A stretch of 64,000 bases of DNA. Source: Methanolacinia petrolearia DSM 11571. GTDB taxonomy: Archaea > Halobacteriota > Methanomicrobia > Methanomicrobiales > Methanomicrobiaceae. The notes beneath the pieces were generated by a model. It worked only from the letters and a program-made list of their open reading frames with translations, did not search any database and had not been told where the DNA came from. The stretch covers positions 620,001 to 684,000 of the forward strand of contig NC_014507.1 of assembly GCF_000147875.1 (NCBI RefSeq). Direction: 5' to 3'. A program made the translations under genes and the position numbers. Shown here piece by piece: positions 18,513-28,372 of this stretch; the first letter of the stretch is position 1, and the number at the start of each line of letters is the position of its first letter.

Positions 18513-21500
18513 ATGAAAGTAACTGCCGTTATGTGGGGAACGTATGCACCGGTGCTCAAAAAAGCTGCGGAATTAACTGGTGACGATCTTGTCCTTTTTA
18601 CCAATCGCATGCTTGATGAATATCCTGAAATGTTAGAAAAAGCGCTTTCTGAGATGAAAAACAGTGATGCAATTCTTCTGTATCATAGAACCGAACCATT
18701 CTGGGAGAGGCTTGATCGTGAACTTAAAACTATTGGGCACAAAATTCCTGTAATTAGTCTGGGTCATGATCCGACGTATTGGGGAAATTCTACGGTAAAA
18801 CCTGAAATTGTTACAACTTGTCAGGCATATATCTCTTATAACGGTGAAGAAAATCTAAAAAATTTATTATATTATATTCAAAAATCAATTTTTAACGAAG
18901 AAATCGATGTCAAATCTCCAATAGAAGTGCCTTGGGAAGGAATATATCATCCAGGTGCCGAATCTTGTTTTTTATCAATCGATGATTATCTTTCATGGTA
19001 TTCTGAAAAAGAAAAAAAAGGAGCCCCCTGGGTTGGAATTATATTTTCCAGGACATCATGGGTTTCAAATAACTGTTCTATCGAGGATTCACTCATTTCA
19101 AGCCTCGAAGATCAAGGTCTGAATGTCGTTCCCGTATTTACATATGCGATGAAGGACGATGCCATTGGTTCGAAAGGGATTGCACAAGTCGTTATTGATT
19201 TCATGACAAAAAATGGGACTCCCAAGGTTAATGCGATTATAAAATTAATTCCTTTTCTTTTTGGCGCCTCCCGCTCCGAAGGTTCTAAAGGACAAACTGC
19301 TATGGATCTAGGGATAAACCTTCTTAAAAAGTTGAATATCCCCATTTTTCATCCAGTGATTTCACCATATAAAACAGTTGATCAGTGGCGGGAATCAACA
19401 GGACTTACACTTGATACGGGATGGGCGGTGTCAATGCCTGAGTTTGAAGGTGTTATTGAACCGATTTACATAGGTTCGACCGCAAGTACAGATGATGGCG
19501 ATAAAAAACGTGAGGCTGTGCCGGAAAGATGTCGAAAGGTTGCGATAAGGGTAAAAAAGTGGATTGCTTTAGCACAAAAACCTGTTCAGGAACGAAAAAT
19601 AACGTTTATTCTTAATAATAATCCCTGTGCAAATGCCGATGCTAATGTTGGGGCTGCGGCGAATCTCGACTCGCTGGAAAGTGTTGCAAGAATTATGCAG
19701 AAAATGGAAAAAGCCGGCTATCAGCTAAATCCTCCGGCATCCGGAAAAGAGCTTGTTGAAGAGATCATGGGAAAAAAGGCGATGTCTGAATTCCGCTGGA
19801 CTACGAAAGAGGACATTGCAGCAAAAGGAGGCGTATTGATGTATATGGATATGGATGCGTTCACCCCTTACTTCAATTCACTCCCAGAATCCGTTCAGAA
19901 ACGTGTAAATGAATTATGGGGTGAGCCACCGGGTTTAGGCATGGTATTAGATGGAAAGATCCTTATTACCGGTCTTCAATTTGGGAATGTTACAGTTCAG
20001 GTCCAACCTAAAAGAGGTTGTTATGGCTCAAGATGTGATGGAGCGGTCTGTAAAATCCTTCATGACCCGGAATGCCCTCCAACCCATCAATATCTGGCAA
20101 CTTATTATTGGATTGAACATATTTTCGGAGCAGACGCGATAGTGCATGTAGGAACTCATGGTAACCTTGAATTTCTTCCCGGGAAAGGGTTGGGTTTGTC
20201 AGGTGAATGTTTCCCTGATGTTGCGATAGGTTCCCTCCCTAATCTTTATATTTACAATGCCGACAACCCTGCCGAGGGAACAACTGCAAAACGTCGCTCG
20301 TATGCAACACTTGTCGATCATATGCAGACTGTTATGGCAGGTGGAGGATTGTACGAGGAACTTCAGGCCATAGAAGATCTCTTAAGTCAATATGAAATTG
20401 CTAAACTGGATCCTGCAAGAGGACATTCTCTTCAGCATCTGCTACTTGATTCAATAAAAAAAGCAAATCTTGATAAGGATATGCATATCACCCACGAAAC
20501 TCCTCTTTCCGAAATTGTTGCAAAAGCACATGAATCCCTTTCCAGGATACGGAACACTCGTATTCAGGAGGGAATGCACGTGTTCGGAGAAATTCCTGTC
20601 GGAGATAAGAGGGTTGATTTTATCAATTCAATTATACATTTTGATTCCGGGAATCATTCCCCACGTCGTGTCATTGCACAGATCATTGGGCTTGATCTGT
20701 CATATCTGCTTGAAAATCAGGATAAATTTTCAGAGATTCATGATGTTTCTAATGGGAAATTGCTTGAAAATCTTGATAGTGTCACATGTAAGTTCATAGA
20801 CGCAACACTGCACGATCCCTCTTTAACTTATAATGAAATTTTTTCAAGATCAATTACCCCGGATCAGGCTGAATATCTCAATGTGATCCGTGAACGAATT
20901 CTAGATATCAATAGGCGGATTGAGCAATCAAAGGAGATTGAATCTTTGCTGGAAGGATTTAAAGGAAAATATATCCCTTCAGGACCGTCCGGACTGATCA
21001 CCCGTGGTCATGAGGAGGTTCTTCCGACTGGCAGAAATTTCTATTCTCTTGATCCACAGAAAGTTCCGACAAAATCATCCTGGATTGTCGGGCAGCGACT
21101 GGCTGACGCCCTGATCTCGAAATATAATAGTGAAGAAGGTTCTATTCCTGAAAACGTTGCTTTCTACTGGATGGCCGGAGATATTATGTCGTCCGATGGG
21201 GAAATGTTTGCCGAAATGCTCTGGCTCATTGGTGTTGAACCCGTATGGGAGAAGAATGGCAGAGTTAAATCATTCTCTGTTGTTCCATTAGACCAATTGG
21301 GAAGGCCAAGAATTGATATTACAGTAAGAACATCCGGTATTTTGCGTGATAATTTCTGTAATTGCTATGAACTTCTGGATGAGGCGGTCCAGTTTGTTGC
21401 CGGTTTAGATGAAAGCGAAGAACAAAATTATATAAAAAAGCATTCAATGAGAGCGATGAGTGAAAACGGAACTGATTTCCGTGATTCAACTCTCAGGATA

Positions 21501-22331
21501 TTTTCATCCCGTCCTGGTACATATTCAAGTGGTGTAAACCTTGCTGTCCTTGCAAGTGCATGGAAGACTGAAGAAGATCTTGCGGATATTTTCGTAGCAT
21601 TGAACGGTTATGCATACGGGAAAGATTTTGCGGGTAAAAAGGCACAGGAGCAACTTGCAAGCAGCCTGTCAACTGTGTCCGTGACATTCAACAAAGTACA
21701 GTCCGACGAATACGATCTTCTTGGATGCTGTTGCTATTTCGGAACACACGGTGGCATAACTGCAGCCGCCCGTCATTATTCTGAAAGTGATGTGAAACCG
21801 TATTACGGCGATACCCGGGAACCTGAACATATTGAAATTCGTGATCTTGCAGACGAGGTAAGGAGGGTTGTCAGAACAAAACTTCTCAATCCTAAATGGA
21901 TTGACGGTATGAAAGAACACGGCTATAATGGTGCTTCAACTATCATGAAGCGTGTAACAAGGGTTTATGGGTGGGAAGCCTCTACACAGGAGGTGGATGA
22001 CTGGATTTTCGATGATATCGCTGAAACATTTGTAAATAACGAAGAGATGCGGCACTTTTTTGAGAATAATAATCCATCTGCACTGGAGGAGATTGCCAGA
22101 AGGCTGCTTGAGGCCAAGGAACGTGGATTATGGGAAGCGGACGAACAGGTCCTTGCTGATCTCAGAAATAATTATCTGGAAATTGAGTCCTGGATGGAGG
22201 ATCAGGTCGGAGATGGAGATTTCCAGGGAGGAAATCTGAATATAATCACTTCTAATGATGTATCTGCATGGGGTGAATCAGCGAAGGACCTTCTCGAAAA
22301 AGTGCATTTAAAATATCCGAGAAATCCTTGA
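18513..22331 (+). CDS. cobN: CobN-like metallochelatase large subunit (copy 2)
   Basis: A 1272-residue paralogue of the protein at 5965-9660. It shares IVHVGTHGNLEFLPGKG, the C-x4-C-x4-C motif (RGCYGSRCDGAVCKILHD, about residue 502), the Cys triplet in YDLLGCCCYFG (Cys1072-1074) and the conserved C-terminal block. The start chosen at 18513 (MKVTAVMWGTYAP) aligns with copy 1 and has GGAG 9 nt upstream; in-frame ATG 18498 and TTG 18474 are alternatives. It is followed 15 nt later by an ABC-2 ATPase/permease pair, so exporter and chelatase are probably co-transcribed. It should work with a ChlI/ChlD motor, of which only one is present nearby (26235-28190). Metal and macrocycle are unknown. Confidence 0.9.
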   Translation: MKVTAVMWGTYAPVLKKAAELTGDDLVLFTNRMLDEYPEMLEKALSEMKNSDAILLYHRTEPFWERLDRELKTIGHKIPVISLGHDPTYWGNSTVKPEIVTTCQAYISYNGEENLKNLLYYIQKSIFNEEIDVKSPIEVPWEGIYHPGAESCFLSIDDYLSWYSEKEKKGAPWVGIIFSRTSWVSNNCSIEDSLISSLEDQGLNVVPVFTYAMKDDAIGSKGIAQVVIDFMTKNGTPKVNAIIKLIPFLFGASRSEGSKGQTAMDLGINLLKKLNIPIFHPVISPYKTVDQWRESTGLTLDTGWAVSMPEFEGVIEPIYIGSTASTDDGDKKREAVPERCRKVAIRVKKWIALAQKPVQERKITFILNNNPCANADANVGAAANLDSLESVARIMQKMEKAGYQLNPPASGKELVEEIMGKKAMSEFRWTTKEDIAAKGGVLMYMDMDAFTPYFNSLPESVQKRVNELWGEPPGLGMVLDGKILITGLQFGNVTVQVQPKRGCYGSRCDGAVCKILHDPECPPTHQYLATYYWIEHIFGADAIVHVGTHGNLEFLPGKGLGLSGECFPDVAIGSLPNLYIYNADNPAEGTTAKRRSYATLVDHMQTVMAGGGLYEELQAIEDLLSQYEIAKLDPARGHSLQHLLLDSIKKANLDKDMHITHETPLSEIVAKAHESLSRIRNTRIQEGMHVFGEIPVGDKRVDFINSIIHFDSGNHSPRRVIAQIIGLDLSYLLENQDKFSEIHDVSNGKLLENLDSVTCKFIDATLHDPSLTYNEIFSRSITPDQAEYLNVIRERILDINRRIEQSKEIESLLEGFKGKYIPSGPSGLITRGHEEVLPTGRNFYSLDPQKVPTKSSWIVGQRLADALISKYNSEEGSIPENVAFYWMAGDIMSSDGEMFAEMLWLIGVEPVWEKNGRVKSFSVVPLDQLGRPRIDITVRTSGILRDNFCNCYELLDEAVQFVAGLDESEEQNYIKKHSMRAMSENGTDFRDSTLRIFSSRPGTYSSGVNLAVLASAWKTEEDLADIFVALNGYAYGKDFAGKKAQEQLASSLSTVSVTFNKVQSDEYDLLGCCCYFGTHGGITAAARHYSESDVKPYYGDTREPEHIEIRDLADEVRRVVRTKLLNPKWIDGMKEHGYNGASTIMKRVTRVYGWEASTQEVDDWIFDDIAETFVNNEEMRHFFENNNPSALEEIARRLLEAKERGLWEADEQVLADLRNNYLEIESWMEDQVGDGDFQGGNLNIITSNDVSAWGESAKDLLEKVHLKYPRNP

Positions 22332-22346
22332 ACAGAGGCTTTATAG

Positions 22347-23303
22347 ATGAATGCTATTGAAATCACGGGTCTGACAAAGTATTATGGAGAGCTATGTGCA
22401 GTTGATGATCTCACTTTATCGATAAATAATGAGATCTTTGGTCTTCTGGGACCAAACGGTTCCGGAAAAACAACGACTGTATTGATGCTTACAACTCTTC
22501 TACGTCCTACCAGGGGAAGTGCAAGCATCTGTGGTCATGATGTAACACATAATTCGGAAGAAGTGAGGAGTGCGATAAGTTATGTACCTCAGGATATGGC
22601 TGTTGACGTAAATTTAACAGGCCGTGAAAATGTTTTATTCTTCGCGAATCTGTATGGCGTTCCTAATGCAAGAGACAGAACTGATGAAGTTATCGGGATA
22701 ATGGAGCTGAGTGAGAGGGCCGATGACCTTACAAAAACCTATTCCGGGGGTATGCGTCGCCGGCTGGAACTTGCCCAGGCCCTTGTTCATGAACCCAGGG
22801 TTCTTTTTCTGGATGAGCCGACGATTGGGCTGGATGTAGCTGCAAGAAAAAAAATATGGGAACATATTGGTTCTCTAAATAAAAAGGGAATGACAATCTT
22901 TGTTACTACGCACTATATGGATGAAGCCGATAAATTCTGTGACAGAGTTGGAATTATCAGTAAAGGACGAATTAGAGCTCTCGGCTCACCGGATGATCTA
23001 AAGTCCGGACTGATGAAGGATGTCATTACGGTAGTCACTGAAGGTGACGCAATTGAAACCCATATCTCCAGTGCGAATCTGGTGGGTTGTAACGGGAACG
23101 AATATCTTTTTACAGCTAAAAAAGGGGGTGAAGCTTTGCCTGCACTTGCAGACGAACTGTTACATAATGGGATAAAGATCCACTCCATGTCTTTAAGGGA
23201 GCCATCTCTTGACGATGTTTTTCTTCAGGCTGCCGGAAAGCAGGATGAACCTCAGGGTTTTGAGTATACTAAGTTTAGGACAATGCTTAGGAGAAGAGGC
23301 TAA
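22347..23303 (+). CDS. ABC-2 type transporter ATPase (DrrA-like)
   Basis: A 318-residue ATPase with Walker A GPNGSGKTT near residue 36, signature YSGGMRRRLELAQAL, Walker B VLFLDEPTIGLD and a C-terminal extension of about 90 residues, as in drug/antibiotic exporter ATPases. AGAGG precedes the ATG by 9 nt. The permease ATG overlaps its stop (TAATG). It directly follows CobN copy 2, so export of a product, or of a toxic metal or tetrapyrrole, is possible but not shown. Confidence 0.92.
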   Translation: MNAIEITGLTKYYGELCAVDDLTLSINNEIFGLLGPNGSGKTTTVLMLTTLLRPTRGSASICGHDVTHNSEEVRSAISYVPQDMAVDVNLTGRENVLFFANLYGVPNARDRTDEVIGIMELSERADDLTKTYSGGMRRRLELAQALVHEPRVLFLDEPTIGLDVAARKKIWEHIGSLNKKGMTIFVTTHYMDEADKFCDRVGIISKGRIRALGSPDDLKSGLMKDVITVVTEGDAIETHISSANLVGCNGNEYLFTAKKGGEALPALADELLHNGIKIHSMSLREPSLDDVFLQAAGKQDEPQGFEYTKFRTMLRRRG

Positions 23304-24028
23304 TGAGGGGGATTTTTACTTATTTCAAGAGAGATTTTATAAAATGGACACGTAAAAGGGTGGCGGTAGTATCTTCTCTTGTTATGCCTGCAGCATGGCT
23401 TATATTTGTCGGTCTTGCACTCCCTGTAGATTTCACCGGAAACTATCTTGATTTTATAACACCGGGCATTTTGGTTATGACAATGTTGTCCGCCGGTCTG
23501 ACCGGTGGGGCGCTTTTAATGTTTGACAAAATACTTGGATTTTTAAATAAATTTCTGGCTCTTCCTACTCCGAGGGAAAGTATACTCGTGGGAAAAATAT
23601 TTTTCATTACCGGAAGAGGATTAATCCAAAGTACAATTATTCTTATTATTTCTCTTATTATCGGTGCTACATTACTAAATCCTGTCCAGTATGGACTTGC
23701 ATATTTTATTCTTTTTCTCTTTGGAGTCCTGATATCTTCATTTGCAACGACTGTTGCGTTGTATCTGGATGACCATGATTCATATAATGCATTTAATACT
23801 ATGATATCAATGCCGCTTTTTTTTACTTCAAGTGCATTGATGCCTTATGAGGTAATGCCCGACTGGCTCAGTACGATTGCCCATCTAAACCCATTGAGCT
23901 ATGCAATCGACGCGGTACGTGATGTAACTGCAGGGATTTTTCCGGCTATGCAGATTCTCACATTACTATCGATGTCGGCGGTAATTCTTGTGATATGCAG
24001 ACATGTATTCAGGAAAATAACAGTTTAA
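23303..24028 (+). CDS. ABC-2 type transporter permease
   Basis: A 241-residue membrane protein with about six hydrophobic helices, the ABC-2 permease layout. Recognisable features are the early PGILVMTML and the late LNPLSYAIDAVRD, the latter close to the NPLT/NPLS-Y-x-VDALR signature of DrrB-like permeases. Its ATG overlaps the stop of the ATPase gene, so the pair forms a transporter. It ends the rightward chelatase operon. Confidence 0.92.
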   Translation: MRGIFTYFKRDFIKWTRKRVAVVSSLVMPAAWLIFVGLALPVDFTGNYLDFITPGILVMTMLSAGLTGGALLMFDKILGFLNKFLALPTPRESILVGKIFFITGRGLIQSTIILIISLIIGATLLNPVQYGLAYFILFLFGVLISSFATTVALYLDDHDSYNAFNTMISMPLFFTSSALMPYEVMPDWLSTIAHLNPLSYAIDAVRDVTAGIFPAMQILTLLSMSAVILVICRHVFRKITV

Positions 24029-24221
24029 TTTGAGGCCGGGAAATGAAATTAGAACTATTTAATCCTTTTTTGTTCTAATTATTTCCCTGATAGACCTGTC
24101 CCTATATTCAAAAGTCTTTTTTGATAAAATTGTGAAATGGCACTTGTCGAATAGAATGTATATTTTATATAAATGCGGTGCAATATGTTGAATGATCGAA
24201 AAAATATAAGAGATAATTGTT

Positions 24222-24995
24222 TTAATTCGCCTTGAAAGGCATGATAAATCTGCCATGTTCGTTTTCGACTATAAATGAGTCCACCCCGTAGACGCTTTTT
24301 ATGCATTCGGGAGTTAAGACATCATGTGGATTGCCATAGGCAGCCACTTTCCCTTCTTTGAGAACCACCACTTTATCTGCATATTTATAAGCAAGATTCA
24401 GGTCATGAACCGCAACAATCATGGATTTGTTTTTTTCTTTCGTAATGCGCCTCATGGTTTCCATAACCTCGATCTGGTATTTTATATCCAGTGCACTTGT
24501 CGGCTCGTCAAGCAGGAAAAGTTCGGGCTCCTGTGCAAGTGCCCGGGCAATAAAAACTTTCTGCCTCTCGCCGCCTGACAGCTTATCCATGTAATTTCCT
24601 GCCATATGACTGATCTCAAGGGCATCCAGAGAATTTTGAACGCGATTCAGCTCTTCTTCAGTGACGGCCCATTTTATGTACTGGCGCCTTCCTAGAAGAA
24701 CGGTCTCAAAGACAGTCGAGTATGGTGTAAAAAGGAACTGCTGCGGTACATACCCGACCAGTTTTGCAAGATCAACAGGATCGATGTCCCTGATATTTTC
24801 GTCATTAATCGAAATCGTGCCTTCACTCTGCTCATGGATGTTGGCAAGCATCTTTATCATCGTAGTCTTACCTGAGCCGTTCGGTCCCAGGAGGGCGGTG
24901 ATCTCTCCGTCGCCCATGGAAAACGATATGGAATCAAGAACTGTCCTTGTACCGTATTTCTTTGAGACATTGTCAATCCGGACATTCAGGCTCAT
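24222..24995 (-). CDS. FecE/BtuD-type ABC importer ATPase (second set)
   Basis: A 257-residue ATPase with Walker A GPNGSGKTT, signature LSGGERQKVFIARAL and Walker B FLLDEPTSALD, paralogous to the ATPase at 9674. I choose ATG 24995, which has GGTGG 5 nt upstream; an in-frame GTG at 25004 would start inside the ribosome binding site. It follows the permease by a few bases. It completes an importer with the permease at 25005 and, by inference, the lipoprotein at 16975. Confidence 0.93.
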   Translation of the reverse strand: MSLNVRIDNVSKKYGTRTVLDSISFSMGDGEITALLGPNGSGKTTMIKMLANIHEQSEGTISINDENIRDIDPVDLAKLVGYVPQQFLFTPYSTVFETVLLGRRQYIKWAVTEEELNRVQNSLDALEISHMAGNYMDKLSGGERQKVFIARALAQEPELFLLDEPTSALDIKYQIEVMETMRRITKEKNKSMIVAVHDLNLAYKYADKVVVLKEGKVAAYGNPHDVLTPECIKSVYGVDSFIVENEHGRFIMPFKAN

Positions 24996-25004
24996 GACAA
25001 CCAC

Positions 25005-26180
25005 CTAATAAATACCTCTTCTCAGGGCTTTCAACAGGAACATAAAGAAGATCCCGCCGATTACATACATTATAATCCCTACCGGTAGTTCAACAGGGCT
25101 CATGATGGTCCTTGCAATCGTATCAGAGATCAGGAGAATAACCGCACCTGTCAGTGCCGCACAGGGTATCAGGTACCTGTGATCGTTTCCGATTATCATC
25201 CGGCAGATATGAGGGCCCATAAGGCCGATAAATCCTATAATTCCTGTAAATGCAAGACAGCTTGAGGCTGCGAATGTCGAAACTAGAAGTCCCTTCAAGC
25301 GAATTTTTTCTACATTTATTCCGAGATTCTTTGCAACTTCGTCTCCCGCAGATAATGTATTCAGGTCCCACGCCATCCGTTCAAGGATTAAAAAGCAGAC
25401 AATTGTTATCGGAATAAGAATAATTATCGCCTGCCAGCTCGCACCCCACATCCCTCCCATAAGCCAGAGCGTAATCTCGCGAAGTTTTTCATCATTGCTG
25501 ATATATTTCAGGAACATTATCGCAGCGGAAAAAAGGTAACCTAATACGACTCCGGCAAGAATCAGTGTAGTCTGACTTGATATTACAGACCTTCCGAAAT
25601 AGTATACCAGGAATATCGAGGCCCAGCCGAATAAAAACGCCATTAAAACGATTGCCAGATCGCTTGCCATGAACAGGTATGCCGACATAAACGCCCCTAA
25701 ATTGAGAACTATGGCTATGGCCGCTCCAAAGGATGCAGCTGAAGACATTCCAAGGGTGAACGGACTTACAAGCGGGTTCCTCAGAAGGCCCTGCATTACT
25801 GCGCCGGCGATTGCAAGGCACATCCCGGTAACGATGGCAAGCAGTATTCTGGGAAGACGAAAACCGACTATTATTAATTCGGCCTGGCTGTTTTCAGGCT
25901 GGGGAATCGTAATCGGAATGGAGTCGTATACTGATGCAATTGAAGGGAGATAATTATGTAAAAAATCTTGGGTGCTAACTGCACACGAATGGCCTACCGC
26001 AAGAAGTGTGTCCGTTATTGTGAGATTCACAGTGCCCATACACAATGCAACGATCGCAGATATCACTACAAGGATCGCCAGTCCGCTGATGAGCAGAATT
26101 CTTTTGTTACTTCCTGTTTTATATAGCGAATGAACAGTTTCATTTTCGGGTATGACTGTAATCCCGTAAATCTCAGTCAA
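25005..26180 (-). CDS. FecCD-type ABC importer permease (second set)
   Basis: A 391-residue polytopic protein with motifs GAVMQGLLRNPLVSPFTLGMS and TGIIGFIGLMGPHICR, paralogous to the permease at 10441. It starts with TTG at 26180, supported by GGAGGG 7 nt upstream. A short cytoplasmic N-terminal tail of about 27 residues precedes the first helix. An extended loop between helices 1 and 2 (about residues 60-95) is longer than in copy 1. It is co-transcribed with the ATPase downstream. Confidence 0.92.
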   Translation of the reverse strand: MTEIYGITVIPENETVHSLYKTGSNKRILLISGLAILVVISAIVALCMGTVNLTITDTLLAVGHSCAVSTQDFLHNYLPSIASVYDSIPITIPQPENSQAELIIVGFRLPRILLAIVTGMCLAIAGAVMQGLLRNPLVSPFTLGMSSAASFGAAIAIVLNLGAFMSAYLFMASDLAIVLMAFLFGWASIFLVYYFGRSVISSQTTLILAGVVLGYLFSAAIMFLKYISNDEKLREITLWLMGGMWGASWQAIIILIPITIVCFLILERMAWDLNTLSAGDEVAKNLGINVEKIRLKGLLVSTFAASSCLAFTGIIGFIGLMGPHICRMIIGNDHRYLIPCAALTGAVILLISDTIARTIMSPVELPVGIIMYVIGGIFFMFLLKALRRGIY

Positions 26181-26234
26181 AAAAAATCCCTCCTTTTAAA
26201 ATAGGAATTTTTTGAGAATCTCCGGCGATTAAAA

Positions 26235-28190
26235 TCATAAATTTAATCCCTTTACGACATTTGTAAGCTGATCAGCCTGTAGATCTTCTAATTTGAGATA
26301 CTTGGCGCCCATTTCCCCGGCCAGCTGCTTTGCAAGGCCGAAGGCGATAAAGCTCTGTTCGGAATCGATTACATATGACGCGATTTCCTTCTCTCGGATA
26401 TGATTTGCAATTCCGATTGCATCATTCAGCGGGGAGTCCGAAGTCATCCCGACGTTAGCCTTTCCGTCGGAGATCAGGATAAGCCTTGGCATAGTGTTTT
26501 TATTAATCATCAGCTCACGCTGCAGTACCTCGAAAGCCTTCGAAAGGCCGTGGGCGAGCGGAGTCTTACCGCCCACAGGAAGTTCCTGCATGCATTTTCT
26601 TGCAAGCTCCACACTGGATGTGGGGGGAAGAAGCAATTCGGCTGTTTTACCGCGGAAGACTACAAGGCCCACCCTGTCACGTTTCTGGTAGGCATCTACA
26701 AGGAGAGAGAGTATTGCACCTTTCACTGCAGTCATCCTTTGTTGAGCGCCCATACTCCCGCTTGCATCTACAACAAAAAGTATCGTGTTGCCAATCTTTC
26801 GTTCACGGACTTTTTCACGGATGTCGGAGATGTCGATCTTTATTGCAAGATCCCTTCCCTCCGCTCCTCTTTCCAGCTGGAATGGAGCGGCTGCACGTAT
26901 TGTCGCATCCAGGGCAATGTCTGGCCCCATATTTCTTGGAATTCTGCTCCCCACATACCTTCCGTCATGCGATTCAGTAGCACTTCTCCTGCCATTGCCT
27001 TCCCGTTTCAGGGAATCGGTACGAAGATAGTCGGAAAGGGGTTTTTGATTTAATTTAAAAGATTCACCCTCTGCAAACTGTGTTGTCGTCGAGGCATCGG
27101 GCTTCTGATTTTCATGAGGCTGCTGGTTTTGTTCTTCCTGTTTCTCTTCTATTGTTTTTTTTTTTTCCTGGGATTTCTGAATGGACTGCTCCATCTTTTC
27201 TTTGTTCATCTGCTGATCTGAGAAAGGAGTCCTTCTCATCCTGTGCGAAAGGACCAGGACTGCAGCCTCTCTTACGTCATCTTCGTTGACTTCCGTTCTT
27301 CCGTTATATGCCGCAATTGTCGATGCCGTCTTCATCATTGTAATATCGGCACGGTGTCCGTCGACCGCCATATCGATACAGATCTGTGCAATCATGAGAA
27401 GCATGTCCTTTGGCACTACAACATCTGAGACAAGTTCCTTGGCAGCAGCGATGCGGTATTTCAATTCATCATCCTCTGCCTGCCATTTATGGACAAAAGC
27501 CTCAGGGTCCTGTTCGTATTCCCTGCGTCTTTCAATTACCTTTACACGAGTCTCGGCGTCATGAATTCCTTCGATATCGACGCACAGCCCGAATCTGTCA
27601 AGAAGCTGCGGTCGAAGTTCTCCCTCTTCGGGATTCATAGTACCTATCAGGATAAACGATGCAGGATGAACATATGAGACACCTTCACGTTCGACAAAGT
27701 TCATACCCATAGCTGCTGCATCGAGCAGAACATCGACGATATGATCGTTTAACAGATTCACCTCGTCGACATAGAGAATATTCCTGTGAGCCTGGGCAAG
27801 GATTCCCGGTTCGAATTTCTTTTCACCCTTTTTTAATGCCTGTTCGATGTCAAGGCTTCCGACGACTTTATCCTCGGTAGCGCTGATTGGCAACTCTACA
27901 ACACGCATTTTTGCTTTCTTTATATTGAAATCGGGATATTTTGCCTGGCATTCCTGGCAGAGCCCTCTTTTATCATATGGATCGCAGCCGTAAATACAGC
28001 CGTCTACGACATCTCTCTCAGGAAGGAGCTGGGCCAGAGCACGGGCTGCAGTGGATTTTGCAGTGCCTTTTTCTCCTTTTATGAGTACTCCGCCGATATT
28101 CGGGTTGATAGCGTTTAAAATAAGCGCTTTCTTCATCTGTTCCTGCCCCACAATCGCTGAAAACGGATAGATGTCACTGAAATATTGCAT
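26235..28190 (-). CDS. fused ChlI-ChlD-type chelatase motor subunit (AAA+ plus VWA)
   Basis: A 651-residue protein combining the AAA+ ATPase (ChlI/BchI-like) and integrin-I/VWA (ChlD-like) parts of Mg/Co chelatase. Walker A GEKGTAKS lies near residue 38 and Walker B is [11 protein letters not shown] Gln/Glu/Lys-rich linker (about 335-390) leads to the VWA domain with MIDAS motif DASGSMG. A Cys-rich insertion early in the AAA+ part ([19 protein letters not shown]) could bind zinc or an Fe-S cluster. The start at ATG 28190 has GGAG 6-7 nt upstream; GTG at 28202 is an alternative. It is the only such motor in the window and probably serves both CobN copies. Confidence 0.92.
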   Translation of the reverse strand: MQYFSDIYPFSAIVGQEQMKKALILNAINPNIGGVLIKGEKGTAKSTAARALAQLLPERDVVDGCIYGCDPYDKRGLCQECQAKYPDFNIKKAKMRVVELPISATEDKVVGSLDIEQALKKGEKKFEPGILAQAHRNILYVDEVNLLNDHIVDVLLDAAAMGMNFVEREGVSYVHPASFILIGTMNPEEGELRPQLLDRFGLCVDIEGIHDAETRVKVIERRREYEQDPEAFVHKWQAEDDELKYRIAAAKELVSDVVVPKDMLLMIAQICIDMAVDGHRADITMMKTASTIAAYNGRTEVNEDDVREAAVLVLSHRMRRTPFSDQQMNKEKMEQSIQKSQEKKKTIEEKQEEQNQQPHENQKPDASTTTQFAEGESFKLNQKPLSDYLRTDSLKREGNGRRSATESHDGRYVGSRIPRNMGPDIALDATIRAAAPFQLERGAEGRDLAIKIDISDIREKVRERKIGNTILFVVDASGSMGAQQRMTAVKGAILSLLVDAYQKRDRVGLVVFRGKTAELLLPPTSSVELARKCMQELPVGGKTPLAHGLSKAFEVLQRELMINKNTMPRLILISDGKANVGMTSDSPLNDAIGIANHIREKEIASYVIDSEQSFIAFGLAKQLAGEMGAKYLKLEDLQADQLTNVVKGLNL

Positions 28191-28372
28191 TAAATTCTCC
28201 ACAATTCCTCTATTGCTCTGTACATTTTTTTGATATTATGTAATATTAAGTATTTGATTCATATTTTTTAAAATTATAAAATAATACGTTTTTAACTTTT
28301 TTTAACCACGGGTGCGGTAAAATCCCTTTAGTTCTCCAAAACTTTAACCGGATCAAAGGTGAAACAATCCCT

